64,000 bases of DNA from Cellulophaga sp. BC115SP (GCF_009905545.1 NZ_JAAALB010000010.1:124001-188000), one strand, 5' to 3'; counted from the first letter of the stretch, positions 1-8,987 are shown. Translations and numbers: made by a program. The notes: generated by a model from the sequence alone, not told the origin.

Positions 1-591
1 CAAATCATTCTTTTTCATCAAATCCTGCGCAATTCCCCAAAGGTGATTCGTAAAATTACAAGCGTAAACGGCAGCTAAATGTATCCTCTTTCTTTCCTCT
101 GAATTTACAGCATAAGTAACGTCAGAAATGGACTGCGCGAGAGTTATTAACAAGTTTTCCACATCTAAATTACTGGATTCCAGACATATAGGAATTTCAG
201 AAAAATTCACGTGGAACATTTTTGTAAAAGTTTGTAAAGGATAGAACACTCCTGTACGTATAGTCTCATCCAAATATACGTCTACCAACTCTTGTAATTC
301 GTTGAGTGTTTTTGAGCCAGAAGTATGTACCAAAATAGCACCAGATGGAAGTGATAAATTACGAATAACTTCCTCCATTGCATCATCTGATACACAAAGG
401 AAGAATATATCAGAATTAGAATCCAAAAAATCTAAACCTCGATGTACTTGCGCATTGTACAGTTGTTGCGTAAGAGCACGAGCGTTAGAAGGATTTCGAC
501 TATAAACCGTCTCAATATCGTAATTAGCGGTTTCGAGTGCTTGAGAAAGATGCCAAGCCACATTGCCAGCTCCAATGAATGATATTTTCAC
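1..591 (-). CDS. DUF2520 / Rossmann-like domain protein, partial (C-terminus outside window)
   Basis: The reverse strand reads from a GTG start at 591 to the window edge with no stop, so about 197 N-terminal residues are present and the C-terminus is missing. The N-terminus (VKISFIGAGNVAWHLSQAL) is a dinucleotide-binding Rossmann motif, GxGNVA. It is followed by an NADP-reductase-like fold with a 'LVHTSGS' turn and a 'GVFYPLQTF' segment, typical of the Rossmann-like plus DUF2520 family related to pyrroline-5-carboxylate and ketopantoate reductases. An in-frame stop lies seven codons upstream of the GTG and there is no ATG between them, so GTG is the likely start. The substrate is unknown. A TANNTTTG-type -7 element (TATCTTTG on the minus strand, 627-634) sits just upstream. 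Confidence 0.8.
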   Translation of the reverse strand, partial: MKISFIGAGNVAWHLSQALETANYDIETVYSRNPSNARALTQQLYNAQVHRGLDFLDSNSDIFFLCVSDDAMEEVIRNLSLPSGAILVHTSGSKTLNELQELVDVYLDETIRTGVFYPLQTFTKMFHVNFSEIPICLESSNLDVENLLITLAQSISDVTYAVNSEERKRIHLAAVYACNFTNHLWGIAQDLMKKNDL

Positions 592-860
592 CTGTTTGTA
601 AAGAATAAATGATTAACTGTATCTAACAAAGATAAGGCTATTCAATAGAATTTTATGATAAATAAGTTATGGAACGGTACTTTATCGATTTAAATACTAT
701 TCAGTGGTCACTGCGAAAGGATCAATTGAAAAATTAAAGTAGTTGCTGCATCGGTATTTGGCCTCAGTATAAATTACATTTTCAGAAAATACTTTAGCAA
801 AGTGCTGGAAAGGAATATTTTGGCTAAACTCAAAGCTGATAGAAAAGCTTATAAAAGAGA
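592..860. other. Intergenic, no gene seen
   Basis: This spacer lies between the DUF2520 gene and the tRNA terminator. Apart from a probable -7 promoter element (TATCTTTG, minus strand, 627-634) I see no coding or RNA signal. The only short frames are unsupported. Confidence 0.5.
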
Positions 861-892
861 AAAGAGAGTAATCATTGCTGATTACTCTCTTT
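861..892 (-). terminator. Rho-independent terminator of the tRNA operon
   Basis: There is a perfect 14-bp stem (861-874 with 879-892) and a 4-base loop. On the minus strand it is followed by a T-rich tail, directly downstream of tRNA-Leu. Confidence 0.85.
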
Positions 893-897
893 AGAAG

Positions 898-986
898 TGG
901 TACCGGGGACGGGAATCGAACCCGTACGAGCGTTGCGGCTCACAGGATTTTAAGTCCTGCGTGTCTACCAGTTCCACCACCCTGGC
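898..986 (-). tRNA. tRNA-Leu (anticodon UAA)
   Basis: The reverse strand folds as a class II tRNA with a long variable arm. The anticodon stem CAGGA/TCCTG encloses the loop CTTAAAA, giving anticodon TAA. The T arm is ACGGG-TTCGATT-CCCGT and the 3' CCA is encoded (898-900). The acceptor stem GCCAGGG/CCCCGGT has a G1-U72 wobble and an A4-C69 mismatch. It is the second gene of a two-tRNA transcript. Confidence 0.95.
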
Positions 987-1019
987 TTCAGTCAATTTAC
1001 ACTGACCTACTAAACTTAA

Positions 1020-1040
1020 AAAGCACCAGATTGGTGCTTT
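1020..1040. other. Inter-tRNA hairpin
   Basis: A perfect 9-bp stem (AAAGCACCA/TGGTGCTTT) with a 3-base loop lies between the two tRNA genes. It has no strong T tail, so it is more likely a processing or spacer structure than a terminator. Confidence 0.6.
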
Positions 1041-1044
1041 AAAG

Positions 1045-1120
1045 TGGAGCGAAAGACGGGGTTCGAACCCGCGACCTCAACCTTGGCAAGGTTGCGCTCT
1101 ACCAGCTGAGCTACTTTCGC
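1045..1120 (-). tRNA. tRNA-Gly (anticodon GCC)
   Basis: This is a 76-base cloverleaf on the reverse strand. The acceptor stem GCGAAAG/CTTTCGC is perfect, the anticodon loop TTGCCAA sits in the stem CAACC/GGTTG, the T-loop TTCGAAC is standard, and CCA is encoded. It is transcribed first, followed after 58 bases by tRNA-Leu. Confidence 0.97.
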
Positions 1121-1165
1121 ATTTTCTTTTTGTTATCAGCGTTACTTTGTCGCTGAATTGTGATG

Positions 1166-1197
1166 CAAAATTAGGGGGTATAATTTTACTATGCAAG
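1166..1197 (-). promoter_or_regulatory. Bacteroidota-type promoter for the tRNA-Gly/tRNA-Leu operon
   Basis: On the minus strand there is a TTG (-33, 1194-1196), a 20-base spacer and TAATTTTG (-7, 1166-1173). This fits the Bacteroidota sigma-ABfr consensus TTTG-N19/21-TANNTTTG. It lies about 46 bases before the tRNA-Gly 5' end. Confidence 0.65.
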
Positions 1198-1291
1198 TGT
1201 TTGATGAAAAAAAATTTAACTTTTTTTTAAATTATTTGGTAATGTTTCCGTAATTTACTGATTATCATTTTCTTGTAAAATCACTAATTTG

Positions 1292-2164
1292 TTAACTTTT
1301 TTTCAAAAAAATCAAGATAAAAAAGGCATTTAAGCAAATTCCACCCAAAAAATTCAAAATCATGGTATTTTTGAAGTTTGCAAATGCTTCATTTTTCAAA
1401 ACTTTCATGAACCATAAGTTGAAAAAAAGTAAAACTGGAGACAAAATCAGTAAATAAATAAGAAAAATAGGAAGTCCAAAAATCATTTTTCCCACAAAAA
1501 AGAAATAAAAGCCAATCGTAACTAAGGAAAAAATCCCTGCTGTAAATAAAAATGTTCCTCTAATTCCTAAAAGTCTACTTATCGTCAAATCTCCGCGTTT
1601 TGCGTCTTCTTCATGCTGATACACTTGTGTCATCGGATAAAACCCTAAAAGATTACAAGTACTCAATACTGCTGGCAAAAGGTTATTTGAAGAAAATAAT
1701 TCTGACCAAGTCAATTGCCCGACGGATTGCAATACTAATAAATAGGTAAATCCTCCTTGAAAGACACCGACTGTCAACCAACTAATTATTGGATATTTTT
1801 TCAAACGAACTTTATCATAAGAATAAGCTTTGGAGACTGTGCTGTACAACAATAAGCCCAGTGCTAAAATCCAAGAATCGAAAACCCAAGCTAAAATAAA
1901 GGCTGCAATATCAAGGCTCCAAGCGGTATAATACAAGCCCTTGGTTACTGGCGGGGGATTTTCTAATCCACCAATAGAGGACTCGTCTTTATCATAAAAA
2001 CTATTGTAAGCGTTGGAGGCAGGGTATATCAATAAATGTAAGAGAATAAAGACTAAAACAGCTTTATCAGTATGTAGAGTAGATGATTGGCTAAGGGCAA
2101 ACCAATACACTGGCATCAAAAAAAACGAAAAAGGAATCCTCAAATGTAGTAAAGTGCTTTTCAT
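1292..2164 (-). CDS. UbiA-family prenyltransferase-like membrane protein
   Basis: This is a 290-residue, very hydrophobic protein with about eight or nine predicted membrane segments. The first Asp-rich motif of the UbiA superfamily is recognisable as N54-SFY-D58-K-D60 (NSFYDKDES), and the second loop motif is YSYDKVRLKKYP near residues 114-125. Known members transfer a polyprenyl group onto an aromatic or other acceptor in the membrane. The acceptor here cannot be deduced because no quinone or heme genes are adjacent. The gene follows the large helicase gene on the same strand after 86 bases. Its family is fairly secure, its substrate unknown. Confidence 0.75.
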   Translation of the reverse strand: MKSTLLHLRIPFSFFLMPVYWFALSQSSTLHTDKAVLVFILLHLLIYPASNAYNSFYDKDESSIGGLENPPPVTKGLYYTAWSLDIAAFILAWVFDSWILALGLLLYSTVSKAYSYDKVRLKKYPIISWLTVGVFQGGFTYLLVLQSVGQLTWSELFSSNNLLPAVLSTCNLLGFYPMTQVYQHEEDAKRGDLTISRLLGIRGTFLFTAGIFSLVTIGFYFFFVGKMIFGLPIFLIYLLILSPVLLFFNLWFMKVLKNEAFANFKNTMILNFLGGICLNAFFILIFLKKS

Positions 2165-2190
2165 GAGTTTGAAGGTTAAATAATTGTATA

Positions 2191-2219
2191 TTGAACCTGT
2201 CTCGTTGAGACAGATTCAA
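2191..2219 (-). terminator. Hairpin between helicase and UbiA-like genes
   Basis: A 13-bp stem with one mismatch (2191-2203 with 2207-2219) and a GTT loop lies downstream of the helicase stop on the minus strand. The tail is A/T-rich but not a T run, so terminator function is only probable. Confidence 0.45.
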
Positions 2220-2250
2220 TCTTAGAGATTCAAAACCTTCATACTCAAAA

Positions 2251-5200
2251 TCAAGGAATGACCTTTTTCCAAAGCTGACGGCTATAGTAACGAGTAAAAC
2301 TCCACCCTTTACGCTGTAATTCCATAGGCAAATACGCAAAGGATTCCTTCACAGAACGAGAATCATAAAACAAATCATCGTCGGTCAGGACAACACCTTG
2401 GTATTGCTGCGAAGATTTAATTGTCAAATCCGCAAAAGGAAGTTCTTTTACGAACGAAACAACTTTCTTGCTTAATTGTTCTTTTAACAGCCATTCAGCC
2501 CAATAGTTTTTTGAAATATGAGGCTGAGGTGAATATATTCCTTCCGAAACTCGACGAGCATATTCTAAATACTGTTTTAATAATTTTGGACCTTCGTGTG
2601 TGGCATCCTCTACTTTGAGTTGCTCAGGGGCAATACTCGTGATTACATATACACGCTCTCTGGCGCGTGTTACAGCAACGTTTAAGCGATTTTCCCCTCC
2701 AGCCATATTCAATGCACCAAAGTTCATCGTAAAACGCCCTGAAGCATCGGGAGCATAGCCTACCGAGAAAATAATAATATCTCTTTCGTCTCCTTGAACA
2801 TTTTCTATATTCTTGACAAAAATAGGCTCTTGCCCATTTTTAGTTGATTTCTCCTGAGCATGTAAATGCTGTTCCAACAAATCTTGAATATAAACCTGCT
2901 GACGATAGTTGAAAGTTACGATTCCGATGGATTTATCAGGTGTATTTGCCCGTAATTCTTTTACCAAGGTCAAAATAACATCAGCCTCAACGGCGTTGCA
3001 ATGATTATTCCAAATACCATCTGAAACTTGAATATACTCAATAGAGGCATCTCCATCGTTCATATCTTCAAATCGCGGTAAAAGCTGAAGAGAATTGTTA
3101 TAAAAATGTTGATTAGAGAAATCGATCAAATCTAGCGAACGGCTTCGATAATGCCCACGTAACTGCATTTGTGGTAAAAATTGACATCCTAAATCTAGGA
3201 ACGAATCTACTTCTAAAGCAGGAATATCTTCGAGGTCGTCTTCAAAACGAATGCGATACAAATCGGAGGGTTGTAATTGCTTAGAATCTCCAGCAATTAC
3301 AGTTTGTTTTCCTCTAAAAATTGAAGGGATTCCTTGCTCAGCGTAACATTGGGAAGCTTCATCAAAAATGACTAAATCAAAGATAACAGGGTGAAATCCT
3401 GTAGAATTTTTCTCCGAAATAGCCAAATTATGAGTCGTCAAAGGAAATATTGCCGAAACAGTCTCAGGTGAAGCCAGCCAACAAGGAATCAGATTGAATA
3501 CTTCATCTGAAAGTTCTGCAATAAGTTTTCGGATAGACCAAATCTTACGTTTTTTCGAAACCTGATGCTTTAAATCACGATACGTAGTAACATTTTGAAG
3601 CCTATTGACTTCTAGAGATTGATAGGTTTTCTCACGAAGTTTGAGTTGCAAAATCTCTTTACTAAGCTGTTGCTTTTGTTCGATTGCTTTTTGTAAATCT
3701 TCTTCTAGCTGCTGTAACTTAAGCGTACTAGCACCACGTAGAATAGGATAACGCTGCTCTATGGCTTCAATCCAAGCTAGTTTTAAATTATTAGTGAATA
3801 GTTCGATAGGCGAATCTTCAAGATTAGCCTCTCTTTCTAGCAAGCTAATTAAATCCATTTCTCTGGTAGAAAAGGAGCGATGGATTTCATCTGCTTCGAG
3901 CATCAAATCAAAGTGTTCATCAAGATAAGCGATAATATCACTTGCCTCCGAAGCTTTGATATTTGCCAACATTTCTAACTGAGAATCCGCAAGATAAGGT
4001 TGTGAATAGACATACGCCTCTGAGTAATCCTCAAGTGCTGCGTGTATGTCTTCTAAAAGGTTTTTTACTGAATCATAATCGAATGACGAAATATCTAATA
4101 ACAAACTTAAGTGCGTTTCTTGCCAAATCATATCTGTCTGAATCGCCTTGTGCATCATCTCAAAATGGCGTTCAAACCACCTAAAGCCTTTTCCTAACCA
4201 GATAGGACGTTCTGTAGAAGTATTTCCTTGAGATTTTACCCAAAATAAATGACCAAACTCTGTCCACCATTGCTCAAGTTGAATACGGTTTTGAATGCGC
4301 ATTTGTAAGCGTCTCAAATCATCGGCAGACATCGTCAGCCCATTGGCTATGACCACGTCTTGTATATCCTTTTTTTGTTTAGAAAATAGCGACCAAACCA
4401 TTCCTCCGATAGCATTTGATTTGGCATCGAGTGCCTCAATTAGCTTATGTAAAAATGGTTTTAATGCTGAGGAATCCAAGGTAATTTCAATACCTTCTGC
4501 ACCAAATATTGCTTTGATTTGCTCAAAAAGTTGTGAAAACTCTAAGGCTCTAAGTGAGTGTTTTTGTTGTTTTCGATACTTTAGTGCATCAAAATAGCTA
4601 CCTGAGGTCAAAATAGCGCTAATACTTTTCAGTTCATCCTTTTCTTGAATAAGATTGAGCAAATCATCATATTGAATTTTTGACTCTAATAGGCTTTCTA
4701 ATTCTTGAAAGGCGCTTTGTGTAGCTTTATAGGTCTTGGAAAAAAGTTCTTGCCAGTGTTTTACATCCGAGAATGTCAGACTATTGAATCGCTTTCTTTT
4801 ATTCCAAAAATTCTTCCCAATCGAATCGTGGCGAAATAGACGGGTATATTGACAATATTTTTGAAAACGTGTCAAAAAATCGTCCAACTGGTCAAAACGG
4901 TAGTCTTGGTAGAAATTGTTCAAATCGATATAAGAAACATCAGTCGAACTAGTGAGATATAATTCTTTGACTGAAACTCCACATAACGAGGTATCAAACA
5001 ATGCCATTTTGAAAGAATCCAATTCTTCGACAATTTTGTCAATCCGACGAGATTCTTGATCAAAACTGCGCTCCAAAAAGATACTATCTAAACTATAATT
5101 ATGCTTTTTATAGGCGTCTATTTGCTCTACTTGATGCAAAATTTGACTGTACAGTGCTTTTCTATCATTCTTAAAATCGTGAACACTTCCTACAAATTGT

Positions 5201-6348
5201 TCCATCCCAATTTGGCGCAAACGTTCATAAACTACATCGAGGGCTGCTCGTTTCTGCGACACAACCAAAACCGATTTACCACGTGCAGTAAAGTCAGCGA
5301 CCAAGTTGCATATCAACTGTGACTTGCCTGTACCTGGAGGGCCTTGCACCACAAGCGATTTCCCAATCTTTACTTCCCGAATAATTTCTTCCTGTGAAGC
5401 ATCTATCGCCAGCGGAGTTAATAGCTTCTCTTCTCGGATTTTAGTGGGCTGAATCATGCTTAAGCTAGGGTGTAGCCACTGTGCCTCACCTTCACGGAAT
5501 AATCCAGTAATATTATTTTGGGATTCTTCTATCAAGAAATCATAATCAGGTACTAAAAATGAGCCTGCTTGAGGGAATATTCCAAGTACTGCCTGAGGAT
5601 ATAATTTTAGTTCTCCATTCTTTTCAATTTGCTCTAAATCAGCCTTTGTACTTTTTTCAAAATACTGTAATTGGTTAGTAAAAAGCTCTTGATTAAAATT
5701 CACATTTAAAGGCGAAACTTTCAGTAATTCATAGAGTTGTGTTCTAAACTCAAGCGATGTTTTTGAAAAATCTTCAAAGGTATATTCTAAAAAATTATCA
5801 AAAATTTTAATCTCATTAAAGTGCGAATATGCCAACAAAAAACTACGGTTAAAGGTCACTGGCTCTTCTCGGCGCTGCAAGTGCCACTTAATCCCAGAAC
5901 CAGTATCGGTACTCGAATTGAGCGACAAACGCTGTGCTTTTTGCGTAAGCGTAACTGGGAAAAATAATAATGGACAGCGTACTACAGTGCCGTCCATCAG
6001 CTTCCCTTTTACCATCGGATACCCAACATATAAATCTTTGGCTCCACGCTCTTCCTCAATAAATTTTTCGGTACGAGAAATCTTCTTCAGTCTTTTGCTT
6101 ACCTCGTTAACTTTTACATTTCGAGGGTCTAGCGTATCACACAGAGAAATAGCATTTTTTTGAGCAATAAGCTGCTCAATTAACATAAACGAGGGTTGAT
6201 TATGTAAAAAATCAAGTTCGTGTAAGTCTATAAACTGCTCAGTGGGGAGATTTAATAATAGCAAAGACTTATTCTTGGCGCTTAGGTTGGTCAAGCGTTT
6301 TGCATAAGCTTTGAGTATGGTTTGTAAGGAATAATCTATCACGTACAA
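2251..6348 (-). CDS. Large superfamily 1 (UPF1/DNA2-like) helicase with DUF4011-like N-terminus
   Basis: This is a 1365-residue protein. The N-terminus (AKRLTNLSAKNKSLLLLNL) resembles the DUF4011 'LTNLSxRNxLLNL' motif. Walker A is GPPGTGKS at residues 336-343, followed by motif Ia (VLVVSQKRAALDVV). A helical, coiled-coil-rich insertion of about 600 residues comes next. Motif II is FDEASQ near residue 995, motif III AGDSKQLQP, motif V QGDERDIIIFSVGY near 1184 and motif VI LNVAVTRARERVYV near 1225. The C-terminal ~100 residues resemble the degenerate endonuclease-like tail seen on many of these helicases, but I cannot see a full catalytic site. ATP-driven nucleic-acid remodelling is secure. The biological role (repair, RNA metabolism or phage defence) is not. 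Confidence 0.85.
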   Translation of the reverse strand: MYVIDYSLQTILKAYAKRLTNLSAKNKSLLLLNLPTEQFIDLHELDFLHNQPSFMLIEQLIAQKNAISLCDTLDPRNVKVNEVSKRLKKISRTEKFIEEERGAKDLYVGYPMVKGKLMDGTVVRCPLLFFPVTLTQKAQRLSLNSSTDTGSGIKWHLQRREEPVTFNRSFLLAYSHFNEIKIFDNFLEYTFEDFSKTSLEFRTQLYELLKVSPLNVNFNQELFTNQLQYFEKSTKADLEQIEKNGELKLYPQAVLGIFPQAGSFLVPDYDFLIEESQNNITGLFREGEAQWLHPSLSMIQPTKIREEKLLTPLAIDASQEEIIREVKIGKSLVVQGPPGTGKSQLICNLVADFTARGKSVLVVSQKRAALDVVYERLRQIGMEQFVGSVHDFKNDRKALYSQILHQVEQIDAYKKHNYSLDSIFLERSFDQESRRIDKIVEELDSFKMALFDTSLCGVSVKELYLTSSTDVSYIDLNNFYQDYRFDQLDDFLTRFQKYCQYTRLFRHDSIGKNFWNKRKRFNSLTFSDVKHWQELFSKTYKATQSAFQELESLLESKIQYDDLLNLIQEKDELKSISAILTSGSYFDALKYRKQQKHSLRALEFSQLFEQIKAIFGAEGIEITLDSSALKPFLHKLIEALDAKSNAIGGMVWSLFSKQKKDIQDVVIANGLTMSADDLRRLQMRIQNRIQLEQWWTEFGHLFWVKSQGNTSTERPIWLGKGFRWFERHFEMMHKAIQTDMIWQETHLSLLLDISSFDYDSVKNLLEDIHAALEDYSEAYVYSQPYLADSQLEMLANIKASEASDIIAYLDEHFDLMLEADEIHRSFSTREMDLISLLEREANLEDSPIELFTNNLKLAWIEAIEQRYPILRGASTLKLQQLEEDLQKAIEQKQQLSKEILQLKLREKTYQSLEVNRLQNVTTYRDLKHQVSKKRKIWSIRKLIAELSDEVFNLIPCWLASPETVSAIFPLTTHNLAISEKNSTGFHPVIFDLVIFDEASQCYAEQGIPSIFRGKQTVIAGDSKQLQPSDLYRIRFEDDLEDIPALEVDSFLDLGCQFLPQMQLRGHYRSRSLDLIDFSNQHFYNNSLQLLPRFEDMNDGDASIEYIQVSDGIWNNHCNAVEADVILTLVKELRANTPDKSIGIVTFNYRQQVYIQDLLEQHLHAQEKSTKNGQEPIFVKNIENVQGDERDIIIFSVGYAPDASGRFTMNFGALNMAGGENRLNVAVTRARERVYVITSIAPEQLKVEDATHEGPKLLKQYLEYARRVSEGIYSPQPHISKNYWAEWLLKEQLSKKVVSFVKELPFADLTIKSSQQYQGVVLTDDDLFYDSRSVKESFAYLPMELQRKGWSFTRYYSRQLWKKVIP

Positions 6349-6764
6349 AATATTTTTAAAGAGTCGTACGACTCCGAAAATTCAAATGAATAATTAACAG
6401 GAAAAGATAGGCAATGGTAAACTTTGCAAAGTACTATTTTTGTCAATAATCTAAGCTACAAGTTGTTACAAATATTTACTCGTTATACTGATAGCTTTTA
6501 ATGATTCGTAAAAGGGCAAAAAAACACAAAGATAAAGGAATTGACAACAAGCGAGAGATAAATATAAGTTTGGCCTTGATTTTGTTTAAAATTTAGTAAA
6601 ATCTTAAATTGCCAAACTTTTAGTCATACCAATATATACCACTTGTAATCTTCGAGCATATTAATAGCTCCATTTCTTTTCACTGTATTGATTTTCAGGT
6701 ATTTTTGCGACTATTTTTACTTTAAATTTGACTCAATTATTGATTCATAGAAAATTGATTAAAA
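6349..6764. other. Divergent intergenic region, promoters only
   Basis: This is a 416-base spacer between the divergently transcribed helicase and glycosyltransferase genes. TAAATTTG at 6723-6730 (+) is a good -7 element for the glycosyltransferase, but I find no convincing -33 at the right spacing. No gene or RNA is recognised. Confidence 0.45.
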
Positions 6765-7502
6765 ATGTATAACAACAAAAAAGTTATCGTTGTAATGCCA
6801 GCCTATAAGGCTTCGTTGACACTTGAACGAACATATCGTGAAATACCCTTCGACCTTGTCGATGAGGTAATTTTAGTAGATGACCACAGCCCTGACAATA
6901 CCGTAGATGTAGCTAAATCACTGGGAATCAAACATGTAATTCGCCATGACAAAAACAAAGGTTACGGTGGTAATCAAAAAACTTGTTACAACAAAGCATT
7001 GGAGTTGGGCGGTGACATTGTTATTATGTTACACCCAGACTATCAATATACGCCGATGTTGCTTACTGCGATGATTTCTATCATCGGTAATGAGTTATAT
7101 CCAGTCGTATTTGGTTCACGTATCTTGGGCATGGGTGCACTCAAAGGAGGCATGCCTATGTACAAATACATTGCTAACAGATTTCTAACGTTTTTCCAAA
7201 ACGTTTTGTTAGGTCAAAAGCTTTCTGAATACCATACAGGCTACCGTGCGTTCTCAAGAGAGGTTCTTCAAAAAGTACCATTTGAACGTTGCGACGACGA
7301 CTTTGTATTTGATAACGAAATGATTGCTCAAATCTTTTGGCATGGATTTGAGATTGCAGAAGTAACCTGTCCAACCAAATATTTTGAAGAGGCTTCTTCC
7401 ATCAATTTTATGAGAAGCTCTAAATATGGACTTGGCGTACTTCGCGTTTCTATATTGTACCGCTTAGCCAAGTGGGGCATCAAATGGAATATTCTAGGAT
7501 AA
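6765..7502 (+). CDS. Glycosyltransferase family 2 (dolichyl-phosphate mannose synthase-like)
   Basis: This is a 245-residue GT-A fold protein. It starts with the nucleotide-sugar binding strand VVMPAYKASLTLERT, has the DD motif VILVDDHSPDNT near residue 37, GYGGNQKTCYNKAL, and the metal-binding region MLHPDYQYTP near residue 90. The acceptor-side motif is YHTGYRAFSRE near 155. It lacks a long C-terminal membrane domain, so it resembles soluble DPM1/polyprenyl-phosphate glycosyltransferases. These load a sugar on a lipid carrier for cell-surface glycans. Its stop overlaps the next start (TAATG), implying translational coupling to the NAD(P)-binding protein. Confidence 0.85.
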   Translation: MYNNKKVIVVMPAYKASLTLERTYREIPFDLVDEVILVDDHSPDNTVDVAKSLGIKHVIRHDKNKGYGGNQKTCYNKALELGGDIVIMLHPDYQYTPMLLTAMISIIGNELYPVVFGSRILGMGALKGGMPMYKYIANRFLTFFQNVLLGQKLSEYHTGYRAFSREVLQKVPFERCDDDFVFDNEMIAQIFWHGFEIAEVTCPTKYFEEASSINFMRSSKYGLGVLRVSILYRLAKWGIKWNILG

Positions 7503-8149
7503 TGAAACATGCTATTATCATTGGTGCTACTGGCTTAGTCGGTAGCACACTTACTCAACAGCTTCTTCAAGATGATTACTTCTCAAAAGTAACCCTATTA
7601 GTTCGCAAGCCTCTCTCTATTACAAATCCTAAACTAGAACAAGTCATTTTTGATTTTGAGCATCCAGATACTAGCAAAGTAAAAGGAGATGTGTTATTCT
7701 GTGCGATGGGGACAACTCTCAAGAAAGCGGGAAGCAAAGAAGCTCAGTATTTGATTGATTGCGAGTATCCTTACAGAGTCGGTCAAATAGCCAAATCGAA
7801 TGGAATCGAAAGTTATATACTTGTATCGTCGATAGGAGCGGATGCCAATTCTTCTGGTTTTTATTTGAGAACCAAAGGTGAGTTAGAACAAAAACTTAGT
7901 GCATTAGGATTTGCCAAGCTCGTTTGTGTTCGACCGTCATTGATTTTAGGAAATCGTGAAGAATTTCGTTTGGGTGAGAAATTGGGAGTAGTTTTAGATA
8001 CGATTTTAAGTCCTCTCATGATTGGTCCATTAAAGAAATACCGAGGAGTTCATGTAGACAAAATAGTAAGAATGTTGATAAAGGCTTCTAAAGAAAGCTT
8101 TCAAAAGAAAACAACATTTATCGAATCTGATGCAATATATGGCTTATAA
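7502..8149 (+). CDS. NAD(P)H-binding oxidoreductase-like protein (atypical SDR, HTATIP2/NmrA type)
   Basis: This is a 215-residue protein starting at the ATG that overlaps the previous stop by one base (TAATG). A longer reading from 7472 would begin inside the upstream gene and is rejected. The start MKHAIIIGATGLVGSTLTQQL contains the GATGLVG dinucleotide-binding motif. Further hallmarks are 'DVLFCAMGTTLKKAGS', 'YILVSSIGADANSSGFYLRTKGELEQ' (active-site-like S, Y and K) and 'VRPSLILGNREE'. The family resembles HTATIP2/YwnB-like NAD(P)-binding proteins. The substrate is unknown. Confidence 0.8.
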   Translation: MKHAIIIGATGLVGSTLTQQLLQDDYFSKVTLLVRKPLSITNPKLEQVIFDFEHPDTSKVKGDVLFCAMGTTLKKAGSKEAQYLIDCEYPYRVGQIAKSNGIESYILVSSIGADANSSGFYLRTKGELEQKLSALGFAKLVCVRPSLILGNREEFRLGEKLGVVLDTILSPLMIGPLKKYRGVHVDKIVRMLIKASKESFQKKTTFIESDAIYGL

Positions 8150-8152
8150 AGC

Positions 8153-8185
8153 AAAAAGGATGCTTGTTAAACAAGCATCCTTTTT
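8153..8185. terminator. Bidirectional terminator
   Basis: A perfect 15-bp stem (8153-8167 with 8171-8185) with a TAA loop has A runs on the left and T runs on the right. It separates the convergent oxidoreductase and rpmA genes. Confidence 0.9.
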
Positions 8186-8202
8186 TATGGGTAAAATCGT
8201 TA

Positions 8203-8463
8203 CTAAGCTTCAGCAGGAATAACTTCTACGAAAGAACGACCTTTAAAACCTTTTTTGAATTGTACAGTACCACTAACCAAAGCAAACAAAGTATGGTCTT
8301 TACCGATACCTACGTTTTTGCCAGGATTGTGAGCAGTACCTCTCTGACGGATGATGATATTACCAGCAATAGCAGGTTGACCACCGTAGATTTTAACGCC
8401 TAAGCGTTTGCTATGTGACTCACGGCCGTTCTTCGAACTACCCGCACCTTTCTTGTGTGCCAT
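8203..8463 (-). CDS. rpmA: 50S ribosomal protein L27
   Basis: This is an 86-residue protein with the canonical N-terminus [20 protein letters not shown] and the L27 signature [22 protein letters not shown]. It is a component of the large subunit near the peptidyl-transferase centre. It has no N-terminal extension of the kind cleaved by Prp in Firmicutes. It follows rplU on the minus strand after an 80-base spacer, the usual L21-L27 operon. Confidence 0.98.
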   Translation of the reverse strand: MAHKKGAGSSKNGRESHSKRLGVKIYGGQPAIAGNIIIRQRGTAHNPGKNVGIGKDHTLFALVSGTVQFKKGFKGRSFVEVIPAEA

Positions 8464-8543
8464 TTTTTTGTAATGTTTTTACGTTAAGTTATGAATAATA
8501 CGACCTAAACCAGAAGTCTTTCAACTAATAACTTAAGACTAAA

Positions 8544-8855
8544 TTAGAATGTAATACCTTCGATTAAAACTTTAGTCAAGTCTTGACGGTGACCGTTTTG
8601 TTTTTGATAGCCTTTACGACGTTTCTTTTTGAAAACGATAACTTTTTCGCCACGAACGTGAGCCAAAATTTTACCTGATACAGTTGCACCTTCAACGATT
8701 GGAGCACCTACTTTAATATCTCCATCATTGTCAACAAGAAGAACCTTGTCGAAAACTAGTGCAGCGCCTTCCTCACCCGCCAAACGATGCGTGTAAAGGT
8801 AACGGTCTTTCTCAACTTTAAATTGCTGACCAGCGATTTCTACGATTGCGTACAT
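8544..8855 (-). CDS. rplU: 50S ribosomal protein L21
   Basis: This is a 103-residue protein with the start MYAIVEIAGQQFKVEKDRYL and the C-terminal RNA-binding motif KKKRRKGYQKQNGHRQ, both hallmarks of L21. It binds 23S rRNA in the large subunit. It is the first gene of the rplU-rpmA operon. Confidence 0.98.
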   Translation of the reverse strand: MYAIVEIAGQQFKVEKDRYLYTHRLAGEEGAALVFDKVLLVDNDGDIKVGAPIVEGATVSGKILAHVRGEKVIVFKKKRRKGYQKQNGHRQDLTKVLIEGITF

Positions 8856-8987
8856 TGTATTGTATTTTTAAACTAACTAGCTATAATTCAAGCAAATGGA
8901 TTTAATGAAGCTAATTAGAGGGTTTGACAAATGCCATTTGCCCCTAAAAGGGATGCAAATTTAACAAGAGATTTTGAATTTTCGAAA
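8856..8987 (-). promoter_or_regulatory. rplU promoter and leader
   Basis: On the minus strand there is TTTC (8984-8987), a 20-base spacer and TAAATTTG (8956-8963), giving a predicted start near 8949 and a leader of about 90 bases. The leader can form a hairpin around CAAATG/CATTTG bracketed by AGGG/CCCT (about 8921-8945). Autogenous control by L21 is known in other phyla but is only a possibility here. Confidence 0.45.

Noticed and set aside
203-218. CACGTGGAACA sequence as a second parS site
   Set aside because: It lies in the DUF2520 coding region and the left half does not match. It is kept only as supporting mention under the parS finding.
2091-2339. 82-codon minus-strand frame between the UbiA-like and helicase genes
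   Set aside because: It overlaps the ends of both real genes and has no recognisable features.
3963-6163. Several plus-strand open frames inside the helicase gene
   Set aside because: They are antisense shadows of a clearly conserved 1365-residue protein and have no recognisable motifs.
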